DNA from: Proteobacteria bacterium UBA3588
Lineage (GTDB): Bacteria; Pseudomonadota; Gammaproteobacteria; Thiohalomonadales; Thiohalomonadaceae
Length of the DNA stretch: 21,595 bases
Assembly (NCBI GenBank): GCA_002376325.1
Contig: DFMR01000162.1
Coordinates: forward strand, 1-21,595
Direction of reading: 5' to 3'
Shown: in pieces, positions 1-8,425 of the stretch
How positions within the stretch are numbered: position 1 is the stretch's first letter
Layout of the letters: every line of letters starts with the position of its first letter
Made by a program: the position numbers and the translations under genes
Notes under the pieces: model-generated
Seen by the model: only the letters and a program-made list of their open reading frames with translations
Told to the model about the DNA's origin: nothing
The model's database searches: none

Positions 1-689
1 TCGGCGTGGTGCTGTTCGCCACGCTGGCGCTGCTGCCACCGCTGCTGCAGGATCTGATGCACTACCCGGTGGAACTCACCGGCATACTGACCGCGCCGCG
101 CGGCATCGGCACGCTGGTCGCCGTATTCATCGTCGGCAAGATCGTGGGCAAGATCGATACCCGAATGATCATCGCAGTGGGTTTCGCGCTTACCGCCTAT
201 TCGCTGTGGCAGATGACCGGCTTCTACCTGCAGATGAACGAAGCGCTGGTAGTCTCCTCAGGCATCGTACAGGGCATCGGCACCGGCTTCGTCTATGTGC
301 CGCTCGCCGCCGTCACCTTCGCCACGCTGGCGCCGCAGTACCGCAACGAAGGCACCGCCATGTTCAGCCTGATCCGCAACGTCGGCAGCAGCATCGGCAT
401 CTCGGCGGTGGAGACGGTCCTGACGCGCGGCACGCAGGTGATGCACGCGCGCCTGGCGGAACAGGTCACGCCGTTCGGTTCCGGGCTGCATGGATTTCCG
501 CATGCGCTGCTGTCGACAACCAACGGGCTGGCGCAGGTCAACGCACTGATTACGCAGCAGGCGGCGATGATTGCCTACAACAACGACTTCAAATTGATGA
601 TGGTACTGACCGTCTGCGCCATCCCGCTGATCCTGCTGCTGCGAAATGCCAAGACCGCGAATAAAGAAGAACCGATGGTGATCGAATGA
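1..689 (+). CDS. DHA2/EmrB-type MFS multidrug exporter, C-terminal part (5' end outside window)
   Basis: This is the C-terminal part of a 14-helix major facilitator exporter of the DHA2 (EmrB/QacA) family, an inner-membrane proton-driven drug pump. The frame is open to the left edge, so the true start lies upstream; about 228 residues are visible. Hydrophobic segments typical of late transmembrane helices follow each other (MVLFATLALLPPLL near the edge, LTAPRGIGTLVAVFIVG, MIIAVGFALTAYSLW, GIGTGFVYVPLAAVTFATL, and a last helix MVLTVCAIPLILLL). The 'RNEGTAMFSLIRNVGSSIGIS' stretch is characteristic of the family. The stop overlaps the start of the NodT-type channel gene by an ATGA junction, so the two are translationally coupled. 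This suggests an EmrAB-TolC-like tripartite pump whose fusion protein (EmrA/HlyD type) would lie upstream. Family confidence is high; the substrate is unknown. Confidence 0.88.
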   Translation, partial: GVVLFATLALLPPLLQDLMHYPVELTGILTAPRGIGTLVAVFIVGKIVGKIDTRMIIAVGFALTAYSLWQMTGFYLQMNEALVVSSGIVQGIGTGFVYVPLAAVTFATLAPQYRNEGTAMFSLIRNVGSSIGISAVETVLTRGTQVMHARLAEQVTPFGSGLHGFPHALLSTTNGLAQVNALITQQAAMIAYNNDFKLMMVLTVCAIPLILLLRNAKTANKEEPMVIE

Positions 690-2146
690 AGCGAATGATA
701 GCGATAGCCGTATCGGCACTGTTCGCCGGATGCACTGTGGGTCCGGATTTCCAGCGCCCCGATGCGCCTAAGGAGACACGCTACGCCGCCCCCGCAGCCA
801 ACCACGCGAACGATACGTCGGCGCAACAAATCGTCCTGGGCAAACGCCTCAATCAGGCGTGGTGGAAGTTGTTCCAATCGGATGCGATCGACAAGGTGGT
901 CAAACAAGCGCTGGCACACAACCGCACCATCGCCGCTGCGGGCTACACGCTTGCGCAGGAGCAGGAGCTTGCCGCGGCGCAAAGCGGCGCTGTCGATCCC
1001 CAGGTCGACATCACGGCGGGAGTCGGGCGCGAAAAATATGGCGCCGAATTTCTCGGCACCTCGCCCAAGCCGCCCCCGTTCACCTACTACGCCGTCGGCC
1101 CGACCATCAGCTATACGCTCGACTACACCGGCGGCGTAGCCCGTTCCATCGAGCAACAAAATGCGCTGGTGGATTATCAGCGCGAGCAGCTTAACGCCGC
1201 CTATCTCGCCGTCACCGGCAACGCCGTCATGGAATCGTTCCGTATCGCCTCGCTGCGCGCGCAGATCGCCGCGGTCGAGGCCATGCTCGATCAGGATAGG
1301 AACAACCAAAGACTGGTGCATGAGGCGTTCGCCGCCGGATCGGTATCGCGCCTGGACATCGTCAGTGCCGAGAGCCAGTACGCCAGCGACGCGACGCTGT
1401 TGCCGCCGCTGCGCCAAAAACTGAGCGTCGCGCGACACGCGTTGGCGATCATCCTTGGCCAGGCGCCGGCCGACGCCGAACTGCCCTTGTTCGATCTGGA
1501 ACAACTGACCTTGCCGATGCGGTTGCCGGTCGCGGTGCCCTCCGAACTGGCGCATCGGCGCCCCGACATACTTGCCGCTGAGGCGCAATTGCATGCGGCA
1601 ACCGCGGCGATCGGCGTTGCTACGGCGAACCTCTATCCGCAGATCAACCTCAGTGCGTCGTTCGTACAGCAGTCGACCGAAACCAGTCAATTTTTTGCGG
1701 CGAACAGTAACGGCTGGAGCCTTATCGGCGGACTGGTCGCGCCGATATTCGACGGCGGCCGCTTGCGCGCGGAGCGCACAGCCGCGGTCGATGCTATGCT
1801 GGCCAGTGCGGCCAGATATCAGCAGACGGTATTGACCGCATTCGGCCAGGTCGCCGATTCGCTGCAGGCGCTGGAGCACGACGCGGAAGCGCTCGATGCC
1901 CAAAGCCGTGCCCGGCAGGCGGCGGGCGACAATCTCGAACTGACGCGAAAGAGTTATCGCGAAGGCAATGCAGGGGTGTTGCAAGTGCTCGACGCGGAGC
2001 GTCATTATCAACAGGCGAGCCTCGGTTACGTTCAGGCGCGCGCCCAGCGCTATATCGACACGGCGCAGCTGTTCCTGGCACTGGGCGGGTCCGGACCGCA
2101 GGAAGTGGCATCCGCTTCCGCCGACATAACCAAGCGCGGCAATTGA
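686..2146 (+). CDS. NodT-family RND/MFS efflux outer-membrane lipoprotein (TolC-like channel)
   Basis: A 486-residue outer-membrane efflux channel of the NodT/OprM type. The N-terminus is a lipoprotein signal: MKRMIAIAVSALFAGC with a lipobox ending at Cys16, followed by TVGPDFQRP, the usual start of a mature NodT lipoprotein. Two outer-membrane efflux (OEP) repeats follow, roughly residues 60-260 and 270-465, with typical motifs such as 'RRPDILAAEAQLHAATAAIGVA' split around residue 300, 'LYPQINLSAS', 'GGLVAPIFDGGRL' and 'GVLQVLDAERHYQQASLGYVQA'. The length is normal. The ATG overlaps the stop of the MFS exporter by 4 bp, so this channel very probably forms the exit duct for that pump. The universal stress gene follows after 11 bp. 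The family call is secure; the partner is inferred from gene order. Confidence 0.93.
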   Translation: MKRMIAIAVSALFAGCTVGPDFQRPDAPKETRYAAPAANHANDTSAQQIVLGKRLNQAWWKLFQSDAIDKVVKQALAHNRTIAAAGYTLAQEQELAAAQSGAVDPQVDITAGVGREKYGAEFLGTSPKPPPFTYYAVGPTISYTLDYTGGVARSIEQQNALVDYQREQLNAAYLAVTGNAVMESFRIASLRAQIAAVEAMLDQDRNNQRLVHEAFAAGSVSRLDIVSAESQYASDATLLPPLRQKLSVARHALAIILGQAPADAELPLFDLEQLTLPMRLPVAVPSELAHRRPDILAAEAQLHAATAAIGVATANLYPQINLSASFVQQSTETSQFFAANSNGWSLIGGLVAPIFDGGRLRAERTAAVDAMLASAARYQQTVLTAFGQVADSLQALEHDAEALDAQSRARQAAGDNLELTRKSYREGNAGVLQVLDAERHYQQASLGYVQARAQRYIDTAQLFLALGGSGPQEVASASADITKRGN

Positions 2147-2157
2147 AGGACCAAGGT

Positions 2158-2595
2158 ATGTACCGGAAGATACTACTGGCCTACGATGGCGCACCCTACA
2201 CCGCCGCCGCGTTGCTACAGAGCGCGGGACTGGCGCGGCTGTGCAACGCCGAACTGCACCTGCTCGGCGTCGTGACCACCAGCGGCAGTCTCGGTATCGC
2301 CGAGTCGGTCGGTACCAGCGATGTATGGGGGATGGAACACGACACGCTTCGGCAGATCCTGGAAACGACTGCACGGGAACTTCACAGCCAGGGTTTGACC
2401 ATGCTCATCTGCGTGCGCGAAGGCGATCCGGCCACCGAACTCGCGACCTATGCGCGCGAAATGGCGATCGACCTCGTCGTGCTCGGCCACAGCGGTAAGG
2501 GCGTGTTGCCGCGCTGGTTCCACGATTCAGTCGGCGTCAAACTGCTGGATCTGTTGCCCTGCACCCTGCTGGTCGCGCAAGCACGGGAAGAGTGA
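2158..2595 (+). CDS. Universal stress protein, UspA family
   Basis: A 145-residue single-domain universal stress protein. It opens with MYRKILLAYDGAPYT, the first beta-strand plus the conserved Asp10 of the nucleotide site, and ends with the family's DLLPCTLLVA strand. I place the start at the ATG at 2158 because an AAGGA ribosome site sits at 2146-2150; a longer reading from a TTG at 2143 would overlap the previous stop and lacks support. The ATP-binding loop is GHSGKG at residues 110-115. The second half of the usual G-2x-G-9x-G(S/T) motif reads D123-S124 instead of GS, so nucleotide binding may be altered. It lies 11 bp after the NodT-type gene and is probably cotranscribed with the efflux genes. 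Confidence 0.9.
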   Translation: MYRKILLAYDGAPYTAAALLQSAGLARLCNAELHLLGVVTTSGSLGIAESVGTSDVWGMEHDTLRQILETTARELHSQGLTMLICVREGDPATELATYAREMAIDLVVLGHSGKGVLPRWFHDSVGVKLLDLLPCTLLVAQAREE

Positions 2596-2741
2596 AGGCA
2601 TCCGTAACCGACGCCGTTTGCATTCCAAACGCAGATGATGGAATCCGTCGATCGATCGGGTCATTGCAAGGGACATGCGTTCATCTGTTAGGCGGAAGCT
2701 ACTATCCTTAGCGCGCGACAGGCTCCGATAAACGTACTCCT

Positions 2742-2889
2742 CGGGATAGGCCGGCAGCGAGATATCCGACAGCCTCACCTGCTGGTGGCGCTTGGCTTGG
2801 GCCACCGCACGCTTGCGCCACCCAGCGTTGGTAGTATCCGGAAGCCCGTGCATAGTGACCAAGGTACTTGTCGATATCGCCGGCGGCCC
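2742..2889 (-). pseudogene. Decayed fragment of an L,D-transpeptidase C-terminal (NTF2-like) domain
   Basis: This stretch aligns with 8564-8725, the part of the intact L,D-transpeptidase gene encoding residues about 350-404. In the first 77 aligned bases I count nine mismatches, all transitions. The minus-strand reading still gives RKRAVAQAKRHQQVRLSDIS against RKRAVAQAKHYQQVKLSDIS in the intact protein. Relative to that copy it lacks 2 bases near 2818 (GCGCCA against GCGCGCCA) and about 11 bases near 2834-2841, so the frame is broken. Similarity stops abruptly on both sides, and the YkuD catalytic domain is absent. It is a remnant of a duplication, or of a second transpeptidase gene that was largely deleted. 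Confidence 0.8.
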
Positions 2890-3001
2890 CGGTGATGCGC
2901 TGGACTTATCACGCCGAACAGCAGACGCGTAGTGAAAATATGGTATAAATCGTATGGACAATAAAATTCCGCCCACGCAGGCGAGATAACAATTAAAGCA
3001 G

Positions 3002-3026
3002 TAAAGCGGTATGGGAGTGCCGATTG
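3002..3026 (+). promoter_or_regulatory. Possible FliA (sigma28)-type promoter for the chemotaxis receptor
   Basis: TAAAGCGG at 3002-3009 and GCCGATTG at 3019-3026 resemble the flagellar consensus TAAAGTTT-N11-GCCGATAA, and the downstream gene is a chemotaxis receptor, a classic FliA target. The spacer is 9 bases rather than 11 and the site lies about 300 bases before the start codon, so this is tentative. Confidence 0.25.
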
Positions 3027-3327
3027 CGGTCGCGCCATCGTTCGTGATGAGCCGGACCGCTTAGCCATTATTCGAAATGCAGCATATTCCTGAGCAAGGA
3101 GCTGCGTCTAACAGCCATACTTTGGTGATGACGCAGACTTGCCCGGTATGCATGCGCCTGAACTCCAACAACGAGCGTTGCGCAGTACTGAATGACGTCG
3201 CGTTTCGAACCGGCCATGAAGTGGCCGGCTCAAAACCCAGGGCTTAGTGACCTGTTGTTATGGACCGGCTCCAGCAAAGAGCCGTCGGGCGCGCTATCCG
3301 GGCAGCAACACACTTGCGAGGGTTATC

Positions 3328-5007
3328 ATGACTATCGGCAGACACCTTACATGGGTCATTCCCGGGGTGCTACTGCCAGGGATGGTGGGCACAGCAGGCG
3401 GCGCAGGGATTAACATGCTCTGGCCGGAATTCCCGCCAATTTGGTCGGCCGCAGCGGTGGCCCTGCTGGCCGCCTTGACAGCGATACCGCTGCTGTCAGC
3501 GCGGCAGCGCCCCCTGCGGGCGATGCTGAGACGGCTACGCCAAATCGCGGCCGGGACCACGCCGGGCGATGACGACCAATGGCGCCGGCACGATCCGGCG
3601 GGGTCCGATTATGCCGCGGTTGCCGATGTCCTGAAGCGCTTCCATACGTTGAGCCTGCAACTGTCGGCTAAGGGTAGCGGTATCGCCGTCGCCGCCGCCG
3701 AGGTGTCGTTTACCGCCGATCGCCTGAAGGAAAAGCTGCACCATGAGGTCAGCGGGATCAACAGTATCGCCGAGTCGACCGGCCGTATTGCCCATACGGT
3801 GGACGACGTGGCACAGCGCACCGGCAGCGCCGCCGAATCGGCAGAGCAGACCCGCAACGCGACGCTCGGCGGCCAGGAGGCCGTCGGTGAAACCACGACG
3901 CAGCTTGACCATACGCGCGCCAAAGCGGACCAGAGCTCGGAACTGATTGCCGGTCTGGCCACCCAGTCCACGGAGATTCGCCGCATCAGCGAGGTGATCG
4001 GCCACATCGCCGCCCAGACCAATCTGCTGGCGCTCAACGCCGCCATCGAGGCGGCGCGCGCCGGCGAACATGGCCGCGGCTTTGCCGTGGTGGCCGACGA
4101 GGTGCGGCAGCTGGCAAGCAAGACTTCCGACGCCACCGCCGAGATCGGCGCCACCATCAACCACATCACCGACGCCATCACCGGCGTGGTGGGCAACATG
4201 CAGGAACTGGCGGCCGAGATCGCGCTCGGCGTGACGCAGGCCGACGCGGTGCGCGAGCGTCTACGCGGCATCGGCGGACATTCGGAAAACGTCGAGCTGC
4301 AGATCCGCGGCATCAGCGCCGGTGCCGAGGAGAATGCGGCGGAGGTCGAACAGATCTCGCAGGCGCTCTCAACGCTCGGCACGGATCTGCGCACGACGGA
4401 AGAACAGGTGGCAGGTGCCGCCGACCAGGCACTCAGTCTGGCAGAGTCGGCGGAGTTTATTCACGAACTCCTCGGCGGCCTGGAACTCGATACGACGCAT
4501 GACCGGATGCGCAAAGCGGCCGGCGACGCGGCCACGGCAATTAGCGCAGTGTTCGAGCAGGCGGTGATGCAGGGCCAAATCAGCCTGGACGATCTGTTCG
4601 ACCGCAATTATCAACCGATCCCCGGCACCAATCCGCCCAAGTACAAGACCCGCTTCGACGACTTCACCGATAAGATGCTGCCCGCGATACAGGAACCGAT
4701 CCTGGAACGATGGCCCGAGGTCGCCTATGCCGGCGCGATCGATACCGGAGGCTATTTCCCGACCCACAACCGGCGCTACTCGCACCCCCTCACCGGCGAC
4801 TACGCGAAGGACCTGATCAACAATCGCACCAAGCGCATCTTCGACGATCGCACCGGCTCCCGCTGCGGCAGCCATACCAGAGAATTCCTATTGCAGACCT
4901 ACAAGCGCGACACGGGAGAGGTGATGCACGATATCTCAGTGCCGATCTACGTACAGGGAAGGCACTGGGGAGGGTTCCGTATCGGCTACCGTGCCGACGC
5001 GAGCTGA
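3328..5007 (+). CDS. Methyl-accepting chemotaxis protein with C-terminal cytoplasmic sensor-like domain
   Basis: A 559-residue chemoreceptor. I choose the ATG at 3328, with a GCGAGGG ribosome site just upstream; a reading from 3247 would add 27 unlikely residues. Two membrane helices (about 9-28 and 38-56) are joined by a loop of under ten residues, so there is almost no periplasmic domain. A long coiled-coil signalling domain follows, with the conserved hairpin tip at about 228-262 (AAQTNLLALNAAIEAARAGE, then HGRGFAVVADEVRQLA), which contacts CheA/CheW. After the coil, residues about 415-559 form a PAS/Cache-like domain containing NRTKRIFDDRTG, HDISVPIYV and RHWGGFRIGY. This extension occurs in many receptors that sense from the cytoplasm. 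No CheR/CheB docking pentapeptide is visible. It converges on the second receptor. The ligand is unknown. Confidence 0.92.
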   Translation: MTIGRHLTWVIPGVLLPGMVGTAGGAGINMLWPEFPPIWSAAAVALLAALTAIPLLSARQRPLRAMLRRLRQIAAGTTPGDDDQWRRHDPAGSDYAAVADVLKRFHTLSLQLSAKGSGIAVAAAEVSFTADRLKEKLHHEVSGINSIAESTGRIAHTVDDVAQRTGSAAESAEQTRNATLGGQEAVGETTTQLDHTRAKADQSSELIAGLATQSTEIRRISEVIGHIAAQTNLLALNAAIEAARAGEHGRGFAVVADEVRQLASKTSDATAEIGATINHITDAITGVVGNMQELAAEIALGVTQADAVRERLRGIGGHSENVELQIRGISAGAEENAAEVEQISQALSTLGTDLRTTEEQVAGAADQALSLAESAEFIHELLGGLELDTTHDRMRKAAGDAATAISAVFEQAVMQGQISLDDLFDRNYQPIPGTNPPKYKTRFDDFTDKMLPAIQEPILERWPEVAYAGAIDTGGYFPTHNRRYSHPLTGDYAKDLINNRTKRIFDDRTGSRCGSHTREFLLQTYKRDTGEVMHDISVPIYVQGRHWGGFRIGYRADAS

Positions 5008-5113
5008 CACGCGAGAACGCCGATTGTCGTTGGACCTGCCCGGCGCAGACGTTTCAAGGTTCGAGTATATGAATCAGGCGTACCGGTTTGGTTGCACGCT
5101 CCAATGCTGACGT

Positions 5114-6730
5114 TCAAAGCTTGAAGCGGTTGACCAGACGATTCAACTCATCCGCCAGGCGCACGAGCTCTTCGCTGATTTGGGCCGTCTGCTTGGCCCC
5201 TTCGGATGTGGTGTCGGCAATTTGGCTGATATTGGTGATGTTGCGGTCGATCTCTTCGGCCACGGCGCTCTGTTCCTCGGCGGCAGTCGCAATCTGGGCA
5301 TTCATCTGGTTGATGGTGGCGACTTCGCCGGCGATCATCGCCAGATTTTCGGCTGCATTCTCCACCTGATCCGAACCGACCTGAGCTCGGCTGCGCGCCG
5401 CATCCATAGCGCGAACCGCATCGCGGGCGCCACTCTGCAACTGCTCGATCATCGATTGAATCTCGGCCGTCGACTGCTGGGTACGGGACGCCAGGGTCCG
5501 CACCTCGTCGGCCACCACGGCAAAACCGCGGCCCTGTTCGCCTGCCCGCGCCGCCTCGATTGCCGCGTTGAGCGCCAGCAGATTGGTCTGCTCGGCGATC
5601 CCTTTGATTACATCCAGCACAATGCCGATACCGGCGCTGTCGCTTTCGACTTTGGCGATCACCTTGCTGGCGTTCTCGATCTCGTCGATCAGCACCATGA
5701 TCGCACCGATCGCCTCGGTTGCCACCAAGGCTCCATTCTTCGCTTCACCGTCCGCATTATTTGAGTTGGCAGCCGTCTGAGACGAATTTCGCGCAACCTC
5801 CTGCACCGTGCTGCTCATTTCGTTCATGGCAGTGGCCACCATGTCGGTTTCGCTGCGCTGCTCCATCACTGTCGTCAGGGTTTCGTCCGCCAGCGTGGCG
5901 ATGCGTTGCGACACTTGGGTCAACTGATGGGTGGAATTCGCCACGCCTTGCAGGCTATTGCGGAATTTCTGAATCATGCTGTTGAATGCGTGCCCCACGG
6001 CGCCCAACTCGTCATGCGCTTCGACTGCGATACTATGACTCAGATCCTCGTCCCGCTCCACATCCTCAATGGTGCTGCGAAGAGCGTTGATACGACGAAT
6101 GACGACGCGGCGCACCATATACATCATCAGCGCCATACCGACCGCAAACAGCGCCAGATACCTGACCGCTTCCATCCACACATTGTGTGCTATCTGTCGG
6201 TGCAGGGACCTTAGCGAATAGCTGATACGAACAGCGCCATTCACCGTACCGACGGGCACCTGATGGCACATCAGGCAGTTGGTGCCGCGATAGTCCTTCT
6301 CGGCACGCATCGGGTTTATAACGGTCAGTACCTCACCGTTATCGGTCACCTGCATAATAGGTTCGCCGGCCAAGGCGCGCTCATCGAGATCATCGACCGG
6401 TTTCTCGTCCGCAAAGCCCGGGCCGAACTGTTTGATCACCGGTTCGCCGCGAATGATTCTTGCGTCCAACACACCCGGCCGATCGCGCATTTTTTTGCGC
6501 AATACTTCGCGTTGGCTCATGGTCCCGGTAAGCATCATGGTGTTGAGGCTGTCGAAATAGGAATCCGCCGCAGCTTTCGTCTGCTGTTTGACGACTTGCA
6601 GAACCAGGCGCCTCTCATCGGTCATCGAAGAGTAGAGCGCTGCGACCATCGCCAAGGCAAAAACCAGCAATAATGCCAGATTTATTTTGACCTGCATGGA
6701 CAGATGCCGAGCGGCATGCACATTGCTCAT
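5114..6730 (-). CDS. Methyl-accepting chemotaxis protein with periplasmic c-type haem sensor domain
   Basis: A 538-residue chemoreceptor. The start at 6730 (MSNVHAARHL) is preceded by a GGTGGAG ribosome site; a longer frame from 6808 is less likely. Helix 1 spans about 15-34, the periplasmic domain 35-186 and helix 2 about 187-206, followed by a HAMP region (about 207-260) and the signalling coil. The hairpin tip is at about 377-412 (GIAEQTNLLALNAAIEAARA, then GEQGRGFAVVADEVRTLAS). The periplasmic domain carries CLMCH at residues 152-156 (bases 6263-6277), a CxxCH motif for covalent haem c. Haem-c periplasmic sensor domains are known in Geobacter chemoreceptors (GSU0935, GSU0582), so redox state, oxygen or NO are plausible signals. 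It ends with NRLVNRFKL, with no docking pentapeptide. Function depends on the cell's cytochrome c maturation system. Confidence 0.93.
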   Translation of the reverse strand: MSNVHAARHLSMQVKINLALLLVFALAMVAALYSSMTDERRLVLQVVKQQTKAAADSYFDSLNTMMLTGTMSQREVLRKKMRDRPGVLDARIIRGEPVIKQFGPGFADEKPVDDLDERALAGEPIMQVTDNGEVLTVINPMRAEKDYRGTNCLMCHQVPVGTVNGAVRISYSLRSLHRQIAHNVWMEAVRYLALFAVGMALMMYMVRRVVIRRINALRSTIEDVERDEDLSHSIAVEAHDELGAVGHAFNSMIQKFRNSLQGVANSTHQLTQVSQRIATLADETLTTVMEQRSETDMVATAMNEMSSTVQEVARNSSQTAANSNNADGEAKNGALVATEAIGAIMVLIDEIENASKVIAKVESDSAGIGIVLDVIKGIAEQTNLLALNAAIEAARAGEQGRGFAVVADEVRTLASRTQQSTAEIQSMIEQLQSGARDAVRAMDAARSRAQVGSDQVENAAENLAMIAGEVATINQMNAQIATAAEEQSAVAEEIDRNITNISQIADTTSEGAKQTAQISEELVRLADELNRLVNRFKL

Positions 6731-7657
6731 TGAGCGATTTCTCCACCATGGATGCATGTACCGCCTGCCGTGAAGCCGACAACGATCCTCAGGCAACTCG
6801 CTTTGCATCCGTCATCAATTACGCGCGAGCATTCCCTGGACGCAACACCTGACGGTGAAACAGTATCCGCCGATGGGGGCCGGACGTATGAAAGTGTCGT
6901 GGCATACCACCGTAAAACCATAATCGCAGAAAAGACCTCTCGCCCGGCGCCGAACCGCGCGAGGCGATCATCGAACTGCAGATGGCGCCGCATATCCGAA
7001 ATATAGCCCGAAAAGTCAGCGGCCATCTTGTAGATGATTGCGGCATGGGAACATCGCCGAATCGTTCCATGGATTACAACTGCATGGGAACGGCTTCAGC
7101 ACGTTCCCCGTGTCACTCATAGGCACAGACGGAGCCGAAACCTTGGTGCCATACCCGCCGGTCCACATGTTGATGCGGCTCGTTGTGCAATCTGACATTG
7201 ACTGCAGACGAGACACGCTCCTTTTCATCGGTGATCACAAGGTGAATTTGGCGTTCGCTTTACGTTAAACACAATAGCGCCATGGATAATGAAGTCCGCC
7301 GCGCCAATATCATGCGGTGCCACGCCACACATGGCAACGTGTTCGTCCTCATTCCTTACCCGCGTCGTTCACTGCGTATTGCCGCTGCATCTTAAATTTA
7401 AGCTATCCGTTCGAGGGTACGATGGACGTGCCGCCGGTGTCTACGTCCGGTACGTTTTTTCGCGCGCATTCATGCCTATTATCATGATTCACGCGACAAC
7501 TCACACTACTGAATCAAATCGTCGTGACTAGGGGGCGGTACTGATTGCCCCGGGGCGGGCCTTTTTCCGCTGACATCGCATGCGCTTTGAATCCGCCGAT
7601 ACCCGCGCCCGCTGCATGGCAACGGCATTGCTGGTAGCCTAGAGCGATGACATCGCC
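6731..7657. other. Long non-coding or unrecognised region between receptor and YdcF-like gene
   Basis: About 930 bases with several short open frames on both strands (for example 7038-7268 and 7289-7531 on the + strand, and 7016-7228 on the minus strand). None has a recognisable domain, a good ribosome site or convincing codon use. The part next to 6730 must hold the promoter of the haem-containing receptor, but I see no strong consensus. A 12-bp AT-rich palindrome, CTTAAATTTAAG, lies at 7391-7402. GGGGC/GCCCC at 7532-7536 and 7547-7551 could form a short hairpin, but the T-run (7562-7566) is 10 bases further on. Confidence 0.5.
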
Positions 7658-8425
7658 GTGGGCCGAACAAGCGTGAGCATACTGCTCACCCGCACGCTGG
7701 AAACCTTGCTGCTGCCGCCGGGCGGACCGCTGCTGCTGGCCGCTGCGGGAGTTGCGTTGTCATGGCGCGGCTGGCTGCGCGCCCGCTGGCTGGCGGCGGC
7801 GGGTCTCGCGCTGCTCTATCTATGCGCCACTCCGCTGGTGGGCGACGCCTTGCTGCGCGCCACGGAACGCTATCCGGCCCAGACCGCGGCCCAGGTCCGC
7901 GCCAGCGGCGCCGAGGCCATCGTGGTGCTGGGCGCGGGCCGCACCAGCGGCCCGGAGTACGGCGGTCCGGTTCCCTCCGCCTACAGCCTGCAACGGCTGC
8001 GCTACGCCACCTACCTGCACCGCCTCACCGGCGTGCCGATTCTGGTCAGTGGCGGCGCCCCGCTCGACGAAAAAGTTGCTGAGGCCACGTTGATGGCGGC
8101 GACGCTGCGGCAGGCATTCGGGATCGAACAGGTGTGGATGGAGCGGGGAAGCCGCAATACCGAGGAGAACGCGTTGTACAGCGCCCGGCTGCTGAGGGCG
8201 CGGCATATCCACCGCATTCTGCTGGTGACCCACGCCTGGCACATGGCGCGCGCCGTTGCCGCGTTCCAAGGGACCGGTTTGGAGATCGTCGCCGCACCGA
8301 CCGGATTTGCCCGCCGCGATGTAGCGCTGCCGTTGCGGCTGCTGCCAAGCGCCGACGCCCTGCTCCACTGCCGCCTGGCGCTGCACGAGTCGCTCGGCGC
8401 GCTGTGGTATCGCCTGCGCTACTGA
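7658..8425 (+). CDS. YdcF/ElyC/SanA-like DUF218 envelope protein
   Basis: A 255-residue DUF218 protein. Two hydrophobic helices (about 20-36 and 43-59) anchor it in the inner membrane, with the DUF218 domain after them. Domain motifs are AEAIVVLGAG (about 85-94), VPILVSGG (126-133), ERGSRNTEENA (162-172) and ILLVTHAWHMARA (187-199). ElyC and SanA of this superfamily affect peptidoglycan and envelope integrity, which suits the neighbouring L,D-transpeptidase. The start is uncertain: GTG at 7658 is used here, and GTG at 7673 (giving MSILLTRTLE) is equally possible; neither has a strong ribosome site. The stop overlaps the stop of the convergent L,D-transpeptidase gene by 7 bp. The biochemical activity of the family is poorly defined. 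Confidence 0.85.
   Translation: MGRTSVSILLTRTLETLLLPPGGPLLLAAAGVALSWRGWLRARWLAAAGLALLYLCATPLVGDALLRATERYPAQTAAQVRASGAEAIVVLGAGRTSGPEYGGPVPSAYSLQRLRYATYLHRLTGVPILVSGGAPLDEKVAEATLMAATLRQAFGIEQVWMERGSRNTEENALYSARLLRARHIHRILLVTHAWHMARAVAAFQGTGLEIVAAPTGFARRDVALPLRLLPSADALLHCRLALHESLGALWYRLRY

Larger units (their letters stand above)
2596..3327. other. Long gap between the stress protein and the first chemotaxis receptor
   Basis: No convincing full gene lies in these 732 bases. The stretch holds the decayed L,D-transpeptidase fragment at 2742-2889 (listed separately), an AT-richer patch near 2935-3000, a possible flagellar-type promoter at 3002-3026, and two hairpins just before the receptor: CCGGCCA/TGGCCGG (3210-3216 with 3222-3228) and CGGCTC/GAGCCG (3266-3271 with 3279-3284). 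A 39-codon open frame with a CPVC motif starts at 3128 but has no clear ribosome site. Confidence 0.6.

Noticed and set aside
575..2374. Long 599-codon minus-strand open frame
   Set aside because: It lies antisense across the NodT-type channel and stress protein genes, whose families are clear; the frame is open only because of the high GC content.
7038..7531. Short + strand frames (7038-7268 and 7289-7531)
   Set aside because: No ribosome site, no known domain, and no sign of protein-like composition; treated as non-coding.
7532..7566. Possible rho-independent terminator before the YdcF-like gene
   Set aside because: The GGGGC/GCCCC stem has only 5 pairs with a 10-base loop, and the T-run is 10 bases away, so it does not form a proper terminator.
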